NCBI RefSeq assembly: GCF_030547545.1 | Contig: NZ_JAUOQE010000005.1 | Location: 79,815-143,814 of the forward strand | Direction: 5' to 3' | Length of the DNA stretch: 64,000 nt | Source of the DNA: Amphritea sp. 1_MG-2023 | Lineage (GTDB): Bacteria > Pseudomonadota > Gammaproteobacteria > Pseudomonadales > Balneatricaceae | Part shown: in pieces, positions 52,119 to 62,192 of the stretch | How the letters are laid out: each line of letters starts with the position of its first letter | How positions within the stretch are numbered: position 1 is the first letter of the stretch | Notes under the pieces: model-generated | Databases searched by the model: none | What the model was told of the DNA's origin: nothing | What the model saw: the letters and a program-made list of their open reading frames with translations, nothing else | Translations under genes and position numbers: made by a program

Positions 52119-53618
52119 TTATTCGTCGTCGGTAAGATCGTCGACTTGAGCGATCAGGTGTTGACACAGTAACGGTACGCAGCGGCCAGTCGCGCCTTTT
52201 GCTTTACCGTTGCTGTTCCAAGCTACACCGGCGATATCCAGGTGAGCCCAACGATATTTCTGAGTGAAACGAGACAGGAAGCAAGCGGCCGTCACCGTAC
52301 CCGCCGCTGGGCCACCAATATTGGCCATATCGGCAAAGTTACTGTCGAGCTGTTCCTGATATTCATCCCATAATGGTAGACGCCATGCTTTATCTGCCGC
52401 GAACTCGCCGGCGGCCATAAGGTCATCAGCCAGTAGATCGTCGGTTGATAACAGTCCGGTGGCGTGATTACCCAGTGCCACGATACAAGCACCGGTTAGG
52501 GTGGCGACATCGACAACGGTTTCTGGTTCGAAACGTTCGGCATAGGTTAATGCATCACAGAGTACCAAACGGCCTTCGGCATCGGTATTGAGGATTTCAA
52601 CCGTCTGACCGGACATCGTCGTGACGATATCGCCGGGTTTAGAGGCGTTGCCGGATGGCATATTTTCAGCCGAAGCGATAATACCGACAACGTTTAGATC
52701 GAGACCCAATTGAGTCAGTGCTTCCATTGCGCCAATTACACTGGCGGCACCGCACATATCATATTTCATCTCATCCATTTTAGCGCCGGGCTTCAAACTG
52801 ATACCACCGGTATCAAAGGTGATGCCTTTGCCGACGAGTACGTGCGGCTGTTGATCGGCTTCGCCACCGTTGTATTCCATGACGATCAGCTTGGATGCTT
52901 CTGCGCTGCCTTTACCTACGGAGAGTAGGGAGTGCATGCCCAATTGCTCCATTTCAGCTTCATCAACAATGGTGGTGGTGAGATCTTCGCAGGATTCTGC
53001 CAAGGCGATAGCTTTTTCCGCCAGATAGGTGGGCGTACAGATATTACCGGGCAGGTTGCCTAATTCACGAGCGGTATCGATACCGTTGGCGATTGCCGAA
53101 CCATCGCTGATCGAGAATTCACCCAGTTCAGCGTTCTCTTGGCTCACGAGGAAGGCGATGCTTTCAACGCTCAATGGATCGGCTTTTTTGCTCTTGGTTG
53201 CATCATATTGATACAGCTCGGCGCTAGCCCATTCAGTGTTGTGACGCAGTTGACGGTAGAGATCTTTATCCGCGCTTTCCAAACCATCGAGAGCGATCAC
53301 GACGGTTTTACAGCGGATCGCTTTGATCTGGCTCATGATGCTTTGAATGATTTTCAGCTGATTGCGGTCACTGCGCTCGCTGGCCTTACCTAAACCGATG
53401 AGCAACACGCGCTTAGCATTGATGCCCGGTACCTTATGTAGCAGCAGCGCTTCAGCCGTTTTACCTTGATGATCACCGATAACCTCTTTCAGATAACCGG
53501 AAGACGCGTTATTAATTAGATCTGCAGAGGGGGCGAGTTCGCCATCAGGGGCAACGCCGACAATTAAACAGTCAGTTTCAAGTGACTCTACTGATCCGGT
53601 AACTATTTCAAATTCCAT
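52119..53618 (-). CDS. pepA: leucyl aminopeptidase PepA
   Basis: A 499-residue M17 metallo-aminopeptidase (E. coli 503). The active-site signature is NTDAEGRLVLCDALTYAE; zinc-binding sequence is GKGITFDTGGISLKPGAKMD. The N-terminal domain contributes hexamer contacts and, in E. coli, site-specific DNA binding; whether that holds here is not known. The ATG at 53618 follows GGAGAAAGC. Divergent from lptF, the usual gammaproteobacterial arrangement. Confidence 0.96.
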   Translation of the reverse strand: MEFEIVTGSVESLETDCLIVGVAPDGELAPSADLINNASSGYLKEVIGDHQGKTAEALLLHKVPGINAKRVLLIGLGKASERSDRNQLKIIQSIMSQIKAIRCKTVVIALDGLESADKDLYRQLRHNTEWASAELYQYDATKSKKADPLSVESIAFLVSQENAELGEFSISDGSAIANGIDTARELGNLPGNICTPTYLAEKAIALAESCEDLTTTIVDEAEMEQLGMHSLLSVGKGSAEASKLIVMEYNGGEADQQPHVLVGKGITFDTGGISLKPGAKMDEMKYDMCGAASVIGAMEALTQLGLDLNVVGIIASAENMPSGNASKPGDIVTTMSGQTVEILNTDAEGRLVLCDALTYAERFEPETVVDVATLTGACIVALGNHATGLLSTDDLLADDLMAAGEFAADKAWRLPLWDEYQEQLDSNFADMANIGGPAAGTVTAACFLSRFTQKYRWAHLDIAGVAWNSNGKAKGATGRCVPLLCQHLIAQVDDLTDDE

Positions 53619-53812
53619 GCTTTCTCCACACAAGACATCGTGCTTGGTTTATAAGATAATGATGCACCGGTGCAATCGATATACTATTTATGGGTATATA
53701 TTGAACCGTTTTTAAATTGATACCCGGATTTTATCCTAATGCCGCAGAAACAAAACCCTGTTTTCGGTATCAGCGAGAATTCTTTACCGGCAATAATACA
53801 GGATATGGCAGT

Positions 53813-54916
53813 TTGATTATCTTTCGCTACCTGGCCAAAGAGGTGTTGATTAGCATGGCAGCGGTAACGCTGGTGCTGTTGCTAATCATAATGAGTGGTC
53901 GTTTTATCAGTTATCTAACTATTGCCGCCGCCGGGGAAATCCCGATGGAAGCGGTATTTTACTACCTTTTGTTTCGCCTGCCAGGGTTTCTTGAGCTGAT
54001 TTTGCCGCTTGGATTGTTTCTAGGCATTTTGTTGGCTTATGGGCGCTTGTATCTCGAAAGCGAAATGGTGGTGCTACAAGCGACGGGTATGAGTCAGCGA
54101 CGTTTAACCATGTATACCTTAGGGCCAGGTGTTGTCGCGGCATTGTTGGTTGGCTTTATGAGCCTGTATTTATCACCGCTAGGGGCGAATATGACCGAGG
54201 TTATGCTGCAAGAACAGCGTAATGTCGGTGAGTTTGATGTGATTAGTGAGGGGCGTTTTCAATCGATGTCTCGCAGCAATCGGGTCACCTATATCGAAAG
54301 TCTAGACCGCAATAGTGGTTCGATGGCGGGCGTGTTTATCTCCGAAAAAGTCACTCTAGATGATCGAGAACAGGCGGTCATGGTGGTGGCAGAAAAAGGC
54401 CGCAGCTATACCAATCCGGATACGGGTATTCGTTATTTAGTGTTGGATAACGGTTATCGTTATGAGGGCAATCCTGGCGAGGCTGATTATCGACAGATTG
54501 CCTTTGAAGAATATGGTATCCGCTTGCCCGATCAGCAACCGATACAACAAGTTAATGAGCTGTACTCGCTGCCGAGCAGTGAGTTGTTAAATGGCACAGC
54601 AGCCGAGCAGGCTCAGTTACATTGGCGGCTGTCGTTACCGATGTTGACCTTGATTGTGGCGTTATTGGCGGTGCCCCTAAGTAAGACAAATCCACGGCAG
54701 GGACGTTATGCCAAGTTGATCCCTTCCATTTTGCTCTATATGTCGTATCTATTGATATTAACTAACGTGCGTAAATATATTGAACGGGATGGCGGTGAGA
54801 TCATTTTATTATGGTTAGTGCATGTGCTGTATTTCGGTTTAGCGATGGTTTTATTGTCTGTCGATGGCTCATGGAAAAAGTTGTTCTCGCGTCGAGGAGC
54901 TAATGATGCTGGCTAA
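53813..54916 (+). CDS. lptF: LPS export ABC transporter permease LptF
   Basis: A 367-residue inner-membrane subunit (E. coli 366) of the LptB2FG complex that extracts lipopolysaccharide for export. Six membrane helices in two sets of three flank a periplasmic beta-jellyroll. I propose a TTG start at 53813 (reading LIIFRYLAKEVL), because it follows AGGA and gives the standard N-terminus; the frame extends upstream to 53717 without resembling LptF. The 3' end overlaps lptG by 14 nt. Confidence 0.93.
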   Translation: MIIFRYLAKEVLISMAAVTLVLLLIIMSGRFISYLTIAAAGEIPMEAVFYYLLFRLPGFLELILPLGLFLGILLAYGRLYLESEMVVLQATGMSQRRLTMYTLGPGVVAALLVGFMSLYLSPLGANMTEVMLQEQRNVGEFDVISEGRFQSMSRSNRVTYIESLDRNSGSMAGVFISEKVTLDDREQAVMVVAEKGRSYTNPDTGIRYLVLDNGYRYEGNPGEADYRQIAFEEYGIRLPDQQPIQQVNELYSLPSSELLNGTAAEQAQLHWRLSLPMLTLIVALLAVPLSKTNPRQGRYAKLIPSILLYMSYLLILTNVRKYIERDGGEIILLWLVHVLYFGLAMVLLSVDGSWKKLFSRRGANDAG

Positions 54917-55967
54917 ACTGGATCGCTATATTGGTCTGCAGGTGTTGTTGAGTATTTTGGTGGTGATGTTAATCATTGTCGGTCTGGACTTTTTGTTTCG
55001 CGTGATCGATGAAATGTCCGAACTGAACGAAGGCTACACGCTATGGATTATGCTGGGCTATTCGGTACTTAACATGCCTGCTGCTTTTTATGAGTTTTTA
55101 CCCTTAGGCTGCTTGGTAGGGTGTTTGTTAGGCCTAGGGGCGCTGGCGAGTGGCAGTGAGTTAACCGTCATGCGGGCGGCGGGTGTTTCTGTTTGGCGAC
55201 TGGTAAAAATGGTGTTGAAGCCTATTATTGTGCTGTCTTTATTGGCGCTAATGATTGGCGAGTATGTCGCCCCATATTCCGGCACATTATCGGAGAGTAT
55301 CAGAGCTCAGCACCTCAATCGAGGGACTATCTCTGCTCGCACCGGGGTTTGGCATCGTGAAGGCGGTGAGTATATCCATATTAATGTGGTCACCCCCGAT
55401 GGCGATATTCAGGGGGTTACTCGGTTTATGTTGGCTGAGGATAGTCAGCTGATTTATAACAGTTATGCGCAATCGGGCCATTATGAGCAGGGGAGCTGGT
55501 TACTGCATGAGGTGGTTGAAACCCAGTTTCTTGAAAACGAGACGCAGACTCAGTTGCATGACACGCTGCCTTGGAATATTGAGCTAACACCGCAACGTTT
55601 AAAGGTGTTGATGGTTAAGCCAAAAGAGATGTCGACCAGCGAACTGTATCGTTATAGTCAATATTTGGACGATCAAGAGCTAGATAACGACCGTTATATG
55701 CAGAGCTTCTGGCGCAAAGTGTTTCAACCGTTAGCGATTATTGGCTTGGTGCTGGTGGCGGTGTCATTTATCTTTGGTTCACTGCGGAGTGTCTCCAGCG
55801 GACAGCGAATAATTACCGGTGTCGTCGTGGGCATGGTGTTCAAGATCAGTCAGGATATTTTGGCCCCCGTGAGCAGTCTTTATAGTATTGATCCTATTTG
55901 GTCGGCCTTGGTGCCAATCTTGATCTGTATGTCGCTTGGTGGTTGGCTGATTAAGCGAGCGGGGTAG
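54903..55967 (+). CDS. lptG: LPS export ABC transporter permease LptG
   Basis: A 354-residue partner of LptF (E. coli 360). N-terminal KLDRYIGLQVLLSILVVMLI is typical, as is the C-terminal helix bundle (ALVPILICMSLGGWLIKRAG). The start codon at 54903 (or the adjacent ATG at 54906) follows GAGGAG inside the end of lptF. Adjacent pepA-holC-valS on the other strand completes the conserved block. Confidence 0.95.
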   Translation: MMLAKLDRYIGLQVLLSILVVMLIIVGLDFLFRVIDEMSELNEGYTLWIMLGYSVLNMPAAFYEFLPLGCLVGCLLGLGALASGSELTVMRAAGVSVWRLVKMVLKPIIVLSLLALMIGEYVAPYSGTLSESIRAQHLNRGTISARTGVWHREGGEYIHINVVTPDGDIQGVTRFMLAEDSQLIYNSYAQSGHYEQGSWLLHEVVETQFLENETQTQLHDTLPWNIELTPQRLKVLMVKPKEMSTSELYRYSQYLDDQELDNDRYMQSFWRKVFQPLAIIGLVLVAVSFIFGSLRSVSSGQRIITGVVVGMVFKISQDILAPVSSLYSIDPIWSALVPILICMSLGGWLIKRAG

Positions 55968-56007
55968 TGTCGTGCTCCGCTGACTAGATTGTCTGTTACT
56001 CGAAAAC

Positions 56008-56038
56008 GCAAAAAGCCCAGCATTGCTGGGCTTTTTGC
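56008..56038. terminator. bidirectional terminator between lptG and the RDD gene
   Basis: A perfect 15-bp inverted repeat (GCAAAAAGCCCAGCA and its complement) with a one-base centre, T-rich on both strands, between convergent genes. Confidence 0.85.
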
Positions 56039-56121
56039 ATAATGGGTCGTCGTCATAGCGATGGCCACGGTAGACGCTGTCTCGATAGCGATTGAGGCTA
56101 TCGCAATGCTGCTTATCTCGA

Positions 56122-56568
56122 TTACTTGGGCAGTAACACTAGCTGAGTTTCAGAGAAGCTATCGTGCCAAGTGGCTTTATTGGCAGAAAATAGCATCCAG
56201 AAGAAGCCTAAACCAAGGCAGGCTAATGAAACAATCGCAGTCATAAAGCGAATCAGCGCTTGTCGCAGGCTGATATGACGGCCATCGAGTGTTTGTATTC
56301 TTAACTTCCACGCTTGCATCCCCAGTGTTTGTCCTAAGCGTATCCAGAAGTAGGCGTAAAAAGCGAAGGTGAGAAGGAACTGTACGGTTTGCAGTAGAGG
56401 AATCTGCGCACCGCTGACCGCTTCGCCCTGATTAAGCGCAACGGCGGCAAAGCCGGCACACATCCAAATGGCAACAACAAGAAAGCCATCATAGATCATC
56501 GCGGCAAAACGGCGGAGTAAGCTGGGTTGACGCAGTTCACCTTCAACTTCGGGGAAAGGTATGCTCAT
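56122..56568 (-). CDS. RDD-family membrane protein
   Basis: A 148-residue small membrane protein with the RDD domain: LLRRFAAMIYDGFLVVAIWM at the N-terminus (Arg-Asp feature as R..A..YD), then helices around residues 60-80 and 105-125, and QTLGMQAWKLRIQTLDGRHI typical of the family. Function unresolved; some members have been linked to sodium/proton exchange. It lies alone, convergent with lptG. Confidence 0.85.
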   Translation of the reverse strand: MSIPFPEVEGELRQPSLLRRFAAMIYDGFLVVAIWMCAGFAAVALNQGEAVSGAQIPLLQTVQFLLTFAFYAYFWIRLGQTLGMQAWKLRIQTLDGRHISLRQALIRFMTAIVSLACLGLGFFWMLFSANKATWHDSFSETQLVLLPK

Positions 56569-56712
56569 GGTGTGGGTAACGGTCTCTGGCTAATGAAAAC
56601 GATGACCGCTTAGCTTGATTTTAATCAGTTAAGCCTCGCGGTTGGCAATTGTCGCTGACTATACCATTAAACGGGAGACCATTAAATTAGCGTGCGGCTG
56701 AGTGTGATAGAC

Positions 56713-56738
56713 AAAAAAGCCGGACTGATTGTCCGGCT
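56713..56738 (-). terminator. intrinsic terminator of the Sel1 gene
   Basis: AGCCGGAC TGATT GTCCGGCT; on the minus strand the stem is followed by TTTTTTG, 23 nt downstream of the Sel1-gene stop codon. Confidence 0.8.
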
Positions 56739-56760
56739 GCAAGTGGGAGAAGTGACCGCT

Positions 56761-57561
56761 TTATTGAAACGGCGTAACAAACTTCTCTTTATATTCGGCG
56801 GCTAGCATTTTAGCCTCTTCTAATTCATTCGCAGAAAGCTTCATTACTATACGGGATTGAATGGCAGTGGCGGTGCGATTGCCAAGCTCCAGTGCGTTTT
56901 GCAACCAAGCGTAAGCGGTGATATTGGTCTGTTGTTTCTCATCCCCACCATGATTGTTAGAATAGAGTGTGCCAAGGAAGAACATCGCTTCCATATGGCC
57001 TTGTTCGGCGGCCTTGAGATACCACTTTTCAGCCAATGCGAAATCTTGCTGAATACCGGTGCCGAAGTTATAAGCGCGGCCTAGGTTATGTTGTGCTGCG
57101 ACGAAGCCTTGATCGGCAGCCAGTTGATACCATTGAATTGCTTGTGCTGCATCACGCGTCACGCCGTAACCAAACTCATACATCTCACCGAGTCGATTCT
57201 GTGCGTTAGCATCGCCGTTTTCTGCGGCAGGTTGCACGCTTTTGAGTTCAACTTTATAGCCTTTGTTTTTATAGGCGCGAAAACTGTTAACGCAACCTAG
57301 ATGGCCCTGAGCGCTACAACGGTTATACAGTTTAACGGCTTGTTGTTCATCCGCTTCTACCCCCAAGCCCAATTCATACATCTGACCTACCAAATTCATA
57401 GCATCCAGATTGTTATCGCTGACAAGAGGCTTTAGTTCACTCATCGCGGTATTGTAATCTTTCGCTTCAAAGGCTTGCATGCCTTTTGATAGGCTCGCTG
57501 CAGAGGCTGTGTTGAGAGTCAGCAGTAGGCCGGTCATAGCCAGTAATAGTTTCTTACTCAT
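56761..57561 (-). CDS. secreted Sel1-like repeat protein
   Basis: A 266-residue protein with a cleavable signal peptide (KLLLAMTGLLLTLNTASAAS). At least four Sel1/TPR-like repeats are visible, for example GQMYELGLGVEADEQQAVKL, GEMYEFGYGVTRDAAQAIQW and GRAYNFGTGIQQDFALAEKW. These are periplasmic protein-interaction scaffolds. The partner is unknown. It has its own terminator. Confidence 0.88.
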   Translation of the reverse strand: MSKKLLLAMTGLLLTLNTASAASLSKGMQAFEAKDYNTAMSELKPLVSDNNLDAMNLVGQMYELGLGVEADEQQAVKLYNRCSAQGHLGCVNSFRAYKNKGYKVELKSVQPAAENGDANAQNRLGEMYEFGYGVTRDAAQAIQWYQLAADQGFVAAQHNLGRAYNFGTGIQQDFALAEKWYLKAAEQGHMEAMFFLGTLYSNNHGGDEKQQTNITAYAWLQNALELGNRTATAIQSRIVMKLSANELEEAKMLAAEYKEKFVTPFQ

Positions 57562-57866
57562 CGAATTGCGCCCGTATGGTTAAAGGTAAAAATTTTGCGC
57601 CTATTATAGGCCTGTCATCCGTTGTTGATAGGGACAAAACGGATCTTTTTTGGCAGGTACTGTTGGCGCACATCAGTGAGATTCTTAATTAGCATGATCT
57701 AATGTTGGGCGCATTCTACATGATCGACGGCTAAAAATCATGATTTTGGTCATGGGTGAGCGTACTGAGTGTTGCAAAGAGCGCTGAGTCGAGGGTGACA
57801 ACGGGGGTAAAGTCGGCACCCGAGTAACAGATGCCGTGATTGCTTGGAATAACGCGAAGGGGCGGC
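57562..57866. other. intergenic region between the Sel1 gene and gloA
   Basis: About 305 nt, both flanking genes on the minus strand; it should contain the Sel1-gene promoter. No other feature recognised. Confidence 0.4.
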
Positions 57867-58247
57867 TTAGCTGCCGAGTAGCTCGATCATATAGCCATCG
57901 GGGTCGCGAACAAAGGCGAGGATGGTCGTGCCATGTTTCATTGGCCCGGCTTCTCGAACGACCTCACCGCCTTGCGCTTTGATCTTATCGCAGGCGGCAT
58001 AAACATCATCGACTTCGATGGCGATATGACCATAAGCATTACCCATCTCATAATGATCGGTTTCCCAGTTATGGGTCAGCTCTAGCACGGTAGAATCCGA
58101 TTCGTCACCATAACCGAGAAATGCCAAGGTAAATTTTCCATCAGGAAAGTCTTTACTACGTAACAGTTTCATTTCGAGCATGTCGGTATAAAAAGCGATC
58201 GATTTTTGCAGATCGGTCACTCTCAGCATGGTGTGTAATAGTCGCAT
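57867..58247 (-). CDS. gloA: lactoylglutathione lyase (glyoxalase I)
   Basis: A 126-residue metalloenzyme that converts the methylglyoxal-glutathione hemithioacetal to S-lactoylglutathione. It begins [17 protein letters not shown] with the ligand His5. The other expected ligands are present in VLELTHNW (Glu), [10 protein letters not shown] (His) and YMIELLGS (Glu). Length and the short form of the sequence match nickel/cobalt-activated bacterial GloA. Confidence 0.95.
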   Translation of the reverse strand: MRLLHTMLRVTDLQKSIAFYTDMLEMKLLRSKDFPDGKFTLAFLGYGDESDSTVLELTHNWETDHYEMGNAYGHIAIEVDDVYAACDKIKAQGGEVVREAGPMKHGTTILAFVRDPDGYMIELLGS

Positions 58248-58393
58248 GTGTGTTCTCCTGTTTGTGGCCGAGTAGTCATTCAGCGTAAACTATCTGTCCG
58301 CCTTAGCAAATTAATCCATCCGCCACTATTGAAAAGCCGCTTATTAAGGGTAATCTTTTAGCAGTTGGCAGAATGGCGAGCAAGGATACTGTT

Positions 58394-58720
58394 ATGTTTC
58401 AAGATATGTCAAAAGCCCTTAATCAATCGATTGGGCCATTTAAAGCACTGGTTGATATTCAGACTAAAATGCTGGAAGAGCTAACTCGTCAGCAGATGAT
58501 GTGTACCAAAGCCTGCATTGATGCAACGCTTAAACAGACGCAACAGATGCAGCACTGTGCTTCCACTGAAGATTTGATTAAGTCGCAGCAGGCCTATGCG
58601 TTGCAGCTTGAACAAACCTTAAAACAGGCGAATGATCTTAATATTGCTGCGCTTAAGCAGGCGCGCGAATCCGTTGAACATCTGGCCAATGATGCCTTTG
58701 ATGCCTTTGCGCCAAAATAA
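58394..58720 (+). CDS. phasin-like protein
   Basis: A 108-residue amphipathic helical protein, rich in Gln, Ala and Leu, with the low-complexity look of phasin (PhaP-like) proteins that coat polyhydroxyalkanoate granules. I chose the ATG at 58394, preceded by AAGGA with a 7-nt gap, over an ATG at 58373. No PHA synthase lies in the window, so the granule role is an inference from sequence character. Confidence 0.6.
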   Translation: MFQDMSKALNQSIGPFKALVDIQTKMLEELTRQQMMCTKACIDATLKQTQQMQHCASTEDLIKSQQAYALQLEQTLKQANDLNIAALKQARESVEHLANDAFDAFAPK

Positions 58721-58754
58721 GCGTTTGTCGTGTTGATCAATAAAGAGAGGTGTC

Positions 58755-59273
58755 ATGAGTAAGGATATTGGGCTTTTTTACGGCTCGACAACGGGTAATA
58801 CGGAAAGTTGTGCTGAATTGATCGCCACGGCAATAGGCTGGGATCGCATTGATCTACATGAATTGGCGGCCGATGGGCTTGATCGCTTGGAAGAGTATCG
58901 TTACCTCATCTTGGGTATACCCACTTGGGATTATGGTGAGCTGCAAGAAGATTGGTCAGATGTTTGGGCTGAATTGGATGAGCTGGATCTCAATGGGGTG
59001 AAATGTGCATTGTTTGGCTTAGGAGATCAGGTGGGTTATGGCGAATGGTTCTTGGATGCGATGGGAGCCTTACACGATAAACTGGTCAGTCGTGGTGCCG
59101 AAATGTGTGGTTATTTTCCTATTAACGGTTATCAATATGAGGCATCTAAAGCGTTAACGGAAGAGCAAGACTGCTTCGTGGGTTTGGGGCTCGATGAAGA
59201 TTGTCAGAGTGAGTTGACGGCTGATCGGATTGCTCGTTGGGTACCGACGGTTTTGGATGCCTTTGATGCGTGA
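58755..59273 (+). CDS. fldB: flavodoxin (FldB-like)
   Basis: A 172-residue long-chain flavodoxin (E. coli FldB 173). The FMN phosphate loop is FYGSTTGNTES; the isoalloxazine loops are GIPTWDYGELQEDW and FGLGDQVGYGEWF. WDYGELQEDW favours FldB over FldA. It is a low-potential electron carrier in the cytosol. It follows the phasin-like gene by 34 nt. Confidence 0.9.
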   Translation: MSKDIGLFYGSTTGNTESCAELIATAIGWDRIDLHELAADGLDRLEEYRYLILGIPTWDYGELQEDWSDVWAELDELDLNGVKCALFGLGDQVGYGEWFLDAMGALHDKLVSRGAEMCGYFPINGYQYEASKALTEEQDCFVGLGLDEDCQSELTADRIARWVPTVLDAFDA

Positions 59274-59303
59274 AGCAACAATCGGTTCTCTATTTGGCTC
59301 GGC

Positions 59304-60770
59304 TTAAACCCCATTGAGCCATAGATGAGCGGCGATACTGAGAAGGTAACCGAGGCCGATGGCCCAGCTCCACTTGAGATGGCTATAAAAGGTGTATACC
59401 CCTTGCGCCTGACCCATCAGGGCGATGCCCGCGGCTGAACCGATCGATAGCAGAGAGCCGCCAATACCGGTTGTCAGGGTGATTAATAGCCACTGATTGG
59501 TGGACATATCCGGTTGCATCGATAACACAGCAAACATGACAGGGATATTATCGATCAGCGATGAAGAAACGCCGATCAGACTGTTCGCCAGTGTTGCGCC
59601 TAATTGCTGATAGATCGTCTCTGAGAGTAAACTTAAATAACCCAGTGAGGCGAGTCCGCCGACTGATAGCACCACGCCATAGAAGAACATCAGTGTATCC
59701 CAAGAGGAACGTTCGACCACCTGAAAGATATCAAAGCGACGGATGACATCGGTGTGATCCCCTTTCATCTGCCGGATATCGGATATGTTAGCGATATGAT
59801 GATTATGAATATGACCGGTATCTCGAACACTACTGGCGAAACGGCTGAGGTAGTAACCGTACAGTTTTAATATGCCTAAGCCGGTCATCATGCCGAGCAC
59901 TGAGGGCAGGTTGAGCAGACTGTTACTGCTGATCGCCAAAATAATGGTGAACAGAAATAACGCTATAATGGGCCGAGCGCCGGGTTTCATCTGTCGTTTG
60001 GTTTGACGTTTTTCTGGCGTTGGCTTGGCCTTCTCAACAGCAAAGGACATGATGATTGCAGGCGTTAGCCAGCTGATTAGGGACGGTATGAAAAGGTTGA
60101 AAAAATCAGTAAATGGAATAATACCTTTCTGCCACACCATCAACGTGGTGATATCGCCAAAGGGGCTGAAGGCTCCCCCAGCATTGGCAGCGACCACCAC
60201 ATTAATGCAACCAACGGCGACAAACTTCACTCGATGTTGACCGATCGCCATCACCACGGCACCCATTAAGAGTGCTGTGGATAAGTTATCGGCAATCGGT
60301 GAGAGGAAAAAAGCGAGGCCGCCGGTGGCCCAGTAAATTTGCGTGAGGTTCCATTCGCAGGTGATCAGCCAAGCACGTAGTGCGGCAAATACCTGACGTT
60401 CTTCCAGTGTGGTAATAAACGACATTGCCGCGAGGAGAAAGAAAAACAATTCGGCATATTCAAGCAAATTATGACGAAAAGCGATCGCGGCGGTTTGATT
60501 GTCGCCTTCAAGGGTGTAGGCCAGCCCGACTAATAGCCAAATGAGTCCTGCGGCGACAATCACGGGTTTGGATTTACGTAAATGAAAAAACTCTTCGCCT
60601 AAGACAAATAGATAGCTGATGACAAAAATACCGACACAGGTAATACCGATAAAGCTATTGGTGTATGAGATGGGCGCAGCGGCAGCGGTTTCTGAGGCCA
60701 TTAACGGGGACGCTAGGCAAGTCAAGATAACAGCACAGGCGGTGCATAGCAGGGTTAGTAGACGATACAT
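59304..60770 (-). CDS. nhaD: Na+/H+ antiporter NhaD
   Basis: A 488-residue polytopic membrane protein with a signal-like N-terminus (LTLLCTACAVILTCLASPLM) and about 12 further helices. Ion-transporter-superfamily motifs include FLSPIADNLSTALLMGAVVM, NAGGAFSPFGDITTLMVWQK and SSSLIDNIPVMFAVLSM. These match the NhaD family known from vibrios and halophiles, which exports Na+ or Li+ at alkaline pH. Together with the sodium-pumping decarboxylase it suggests a saline habitat. Confidence 0.93.
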   Translation of the reverse strand: MYRLLTLLCTACAVILTCLASPLMASETAAAAPISYTNSFIGITCVGIFVISYLFVLGEEFFHLRKSKPVIVAAGLIWLLVGLAYTLEGDNQTAAIAFRHNLLEYAELFFFLLAAMSFITTLEERQVFAALRAWLITCEWNLTQIYWATGGLAFFLSPIADNLSTALLMGAVVMAIGQHRVKFVAVGCINVVVAANAGGAFSPFGDITTLMVWQKGIIPFTDFFNLFIPSLISWLTPAIIMSFAVEKAKPTPEKRQTKRQMKPGARPIIALFLFTIILAISSNSLLNLPSVLGMMTGLGILKLYGYYLSRFASSVRDTGHIHNHHIANISDIRQMKGDHTDVIRRFDIFQVVERSSWDTLMFFYGVVLSVGGLASLGYLSLLSETIYQQLGATLANSLIGVSSSLIDNIPVMFAVLSMQPDMSTNQWLLITLTTGIGGSLLSIGSAAGIALMGQAQGVYTFYSHLKWSWAIGLGYLLSIAAHLWLNGV

Positions 60771-60982
60771 TTTGCTTCCGGTTATCCCTAGGTGAACGAT
60801 ATCTATTCTGATTCTTGCTGATAAAGGTACCTAAAGTCGAGTTTTTTCAGCTCATCGGATACACAGCTGCCAGCTAATCGGGTAAAATATGCTGCTTTTT
60901 TAAACGGCCATTTCACTCCGGCGTACAACCCGGGAGCTGATCATGCGCTCCCCGTGCAGATAGAGAGAGTTAAGCGAATACG

Positions 60983-62077
60983 ATGGAAATCAATCCGATC
61001 ACCAATAGCCTGAAAGATATTACCGAACGTACAGAGGTATTGCGCGCCTACCTGGAATATCCAGAGAAGCAGGAACGCCTCGAAGAGGTAAATCGGGAAC
61101 TGGAGGATTCAGCTGTTTGGAGTGAACCCGAACGAGCGCAGGCGCTGGGTAAAGAACGCGCGATGCTGGAAGGGGTGGTTAAAACTATTGATGACTTAAC
61201 CAGTGGTGTCACCGATGCTCGAGATCTGCTCGATATGGCCGTTGAAGAGGACGATGAGGACACTGTCGAAGAAGTACGCAGTGAAGTCGAGAGTCTGCAA
61301 ACCCTGTTGAATCAGTTAGAGTTTCGCCGCATGTTCTCGGGTGAAGCCGATGGCAACAATGCTTATCTGGATATTCAGGCGGGCTCCGGTGGTACCGAAG
61401 CACAGGATTGGGCCGAGATGATGCTGCGGATGTATCTGCGCTGGGGTGAAGATAAGGGTTTCAAAACGGAGCTGGTGGAATGCTCTGCCGGTGATGTGGC
61501 CGGTATTAAGTCGGCGACCATTAGTTTTCAAGGGCCGTATGCCTTTGGTTGGCTACGCACTGAAACCGGTGTGCACCGTCTAGTACGTAAATCGCCGTTT
61601 GACTCCGGCGGTCGCCGTCACACCTCATTCTCATCGGTGTTTGTCTCCCCTGAAATTGATGACAATATTGATATCGATATCAATCCTGCTGACTTACGCG
61701 TGGATGTCTATCGTGCGTCGGGTGCGGGTGGTCAGCACGTTAACCGGACTGAATCGGCGGTACGTATTACCCACGGGCCTTCTGGTATTGTCGTGCAGAG
61801 TCAGAGTCAGCGTTCACAGCATCAGAACAAAGATACCTGTATGAAGCAGCTACGCGCAAAGCTCTACGAGATGGAGATGTTGAAGCGTTCGGAAGCGGCA
61901 CAAGAGCAAGAAGATAATAAAGCGGATATTGGCTGGGGCAGTCAGATCCGTTCCTATGTATTGGATGATCAGCGGATCAAAGATTTGCGTACCGGGATTC
62001 AAAGCAGTAACTGCGATAAAGTGCTGGACGGCGACCTCGATCAGTTTATTGAAGCCAGTTTGAAAGCTGGCCTGTAA
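60983..62077 (+). CDS. prfB: peptide chain release factor 2, without programmed frameshift
   Basis: A 364-residue class I release factor that reads UGA and UAA. The SPF recognition motif ([14 protein letters not shown]) and the GGQ motif ([13 protein letters not shown]) are intact. In most bacteria the frame is broken near codon 25 by an in-frame UGA that needs a +1 shift. Here codons 22-26 read Ala-Tyr-Leu-Glu-Tyr without a stop, so the whole protein is encoded in one frame. It is followed by lysS, the usual prfB-lysS order. Confidence 0.95.
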   Translation: MEINPITNSLKDITERTEVLRAYLEYPEKQERLEEVNRELEDSAVWSEPERAQALGKERAMLEGVVKTIDDLTSGVTDARDLLDMAVEEDDEDTVEEVRSEVESLQTLLNQLEFRRMFSGEADGNNAYLDIQAGSGGTEAQDWAEMMLRMYLRWGEDKGFKTELVECSAGDVAGIKSATISFQGPYAFGWLRTETGVHRLVRKSPFDSGGRRHTSFSSVFVSPEIDDNIDIDINPADLRVDVYRASGAGGQHVNRTESAVRITHGPSGIVVQSQSQRSQHQNKDTCMKQLRAKLYEMEMLKRSEAAQEQEDNKADIGWGSQIRSYVLDDQRIKDLRTGIQSSNCDKVLDGDLDQFIEASLKAGL

Positions 62078-62192
62078 AGCTAGGTACAGCGATGATGCGT
62101 TCATCGCGGCCAAAAGATTTAGAATATATGAAGGAATTGCGCCTAAGCGATTTCTAGAATTAGAGATTTAACCATTAAAGGCTCAACATAAA

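Noticed and set aside
53717..53812. N-terminal extension of lptF
   Set aside because: The added residues are not LptF-like; the TTG at 53813 follows AGGA and gives the family-standard start and length.
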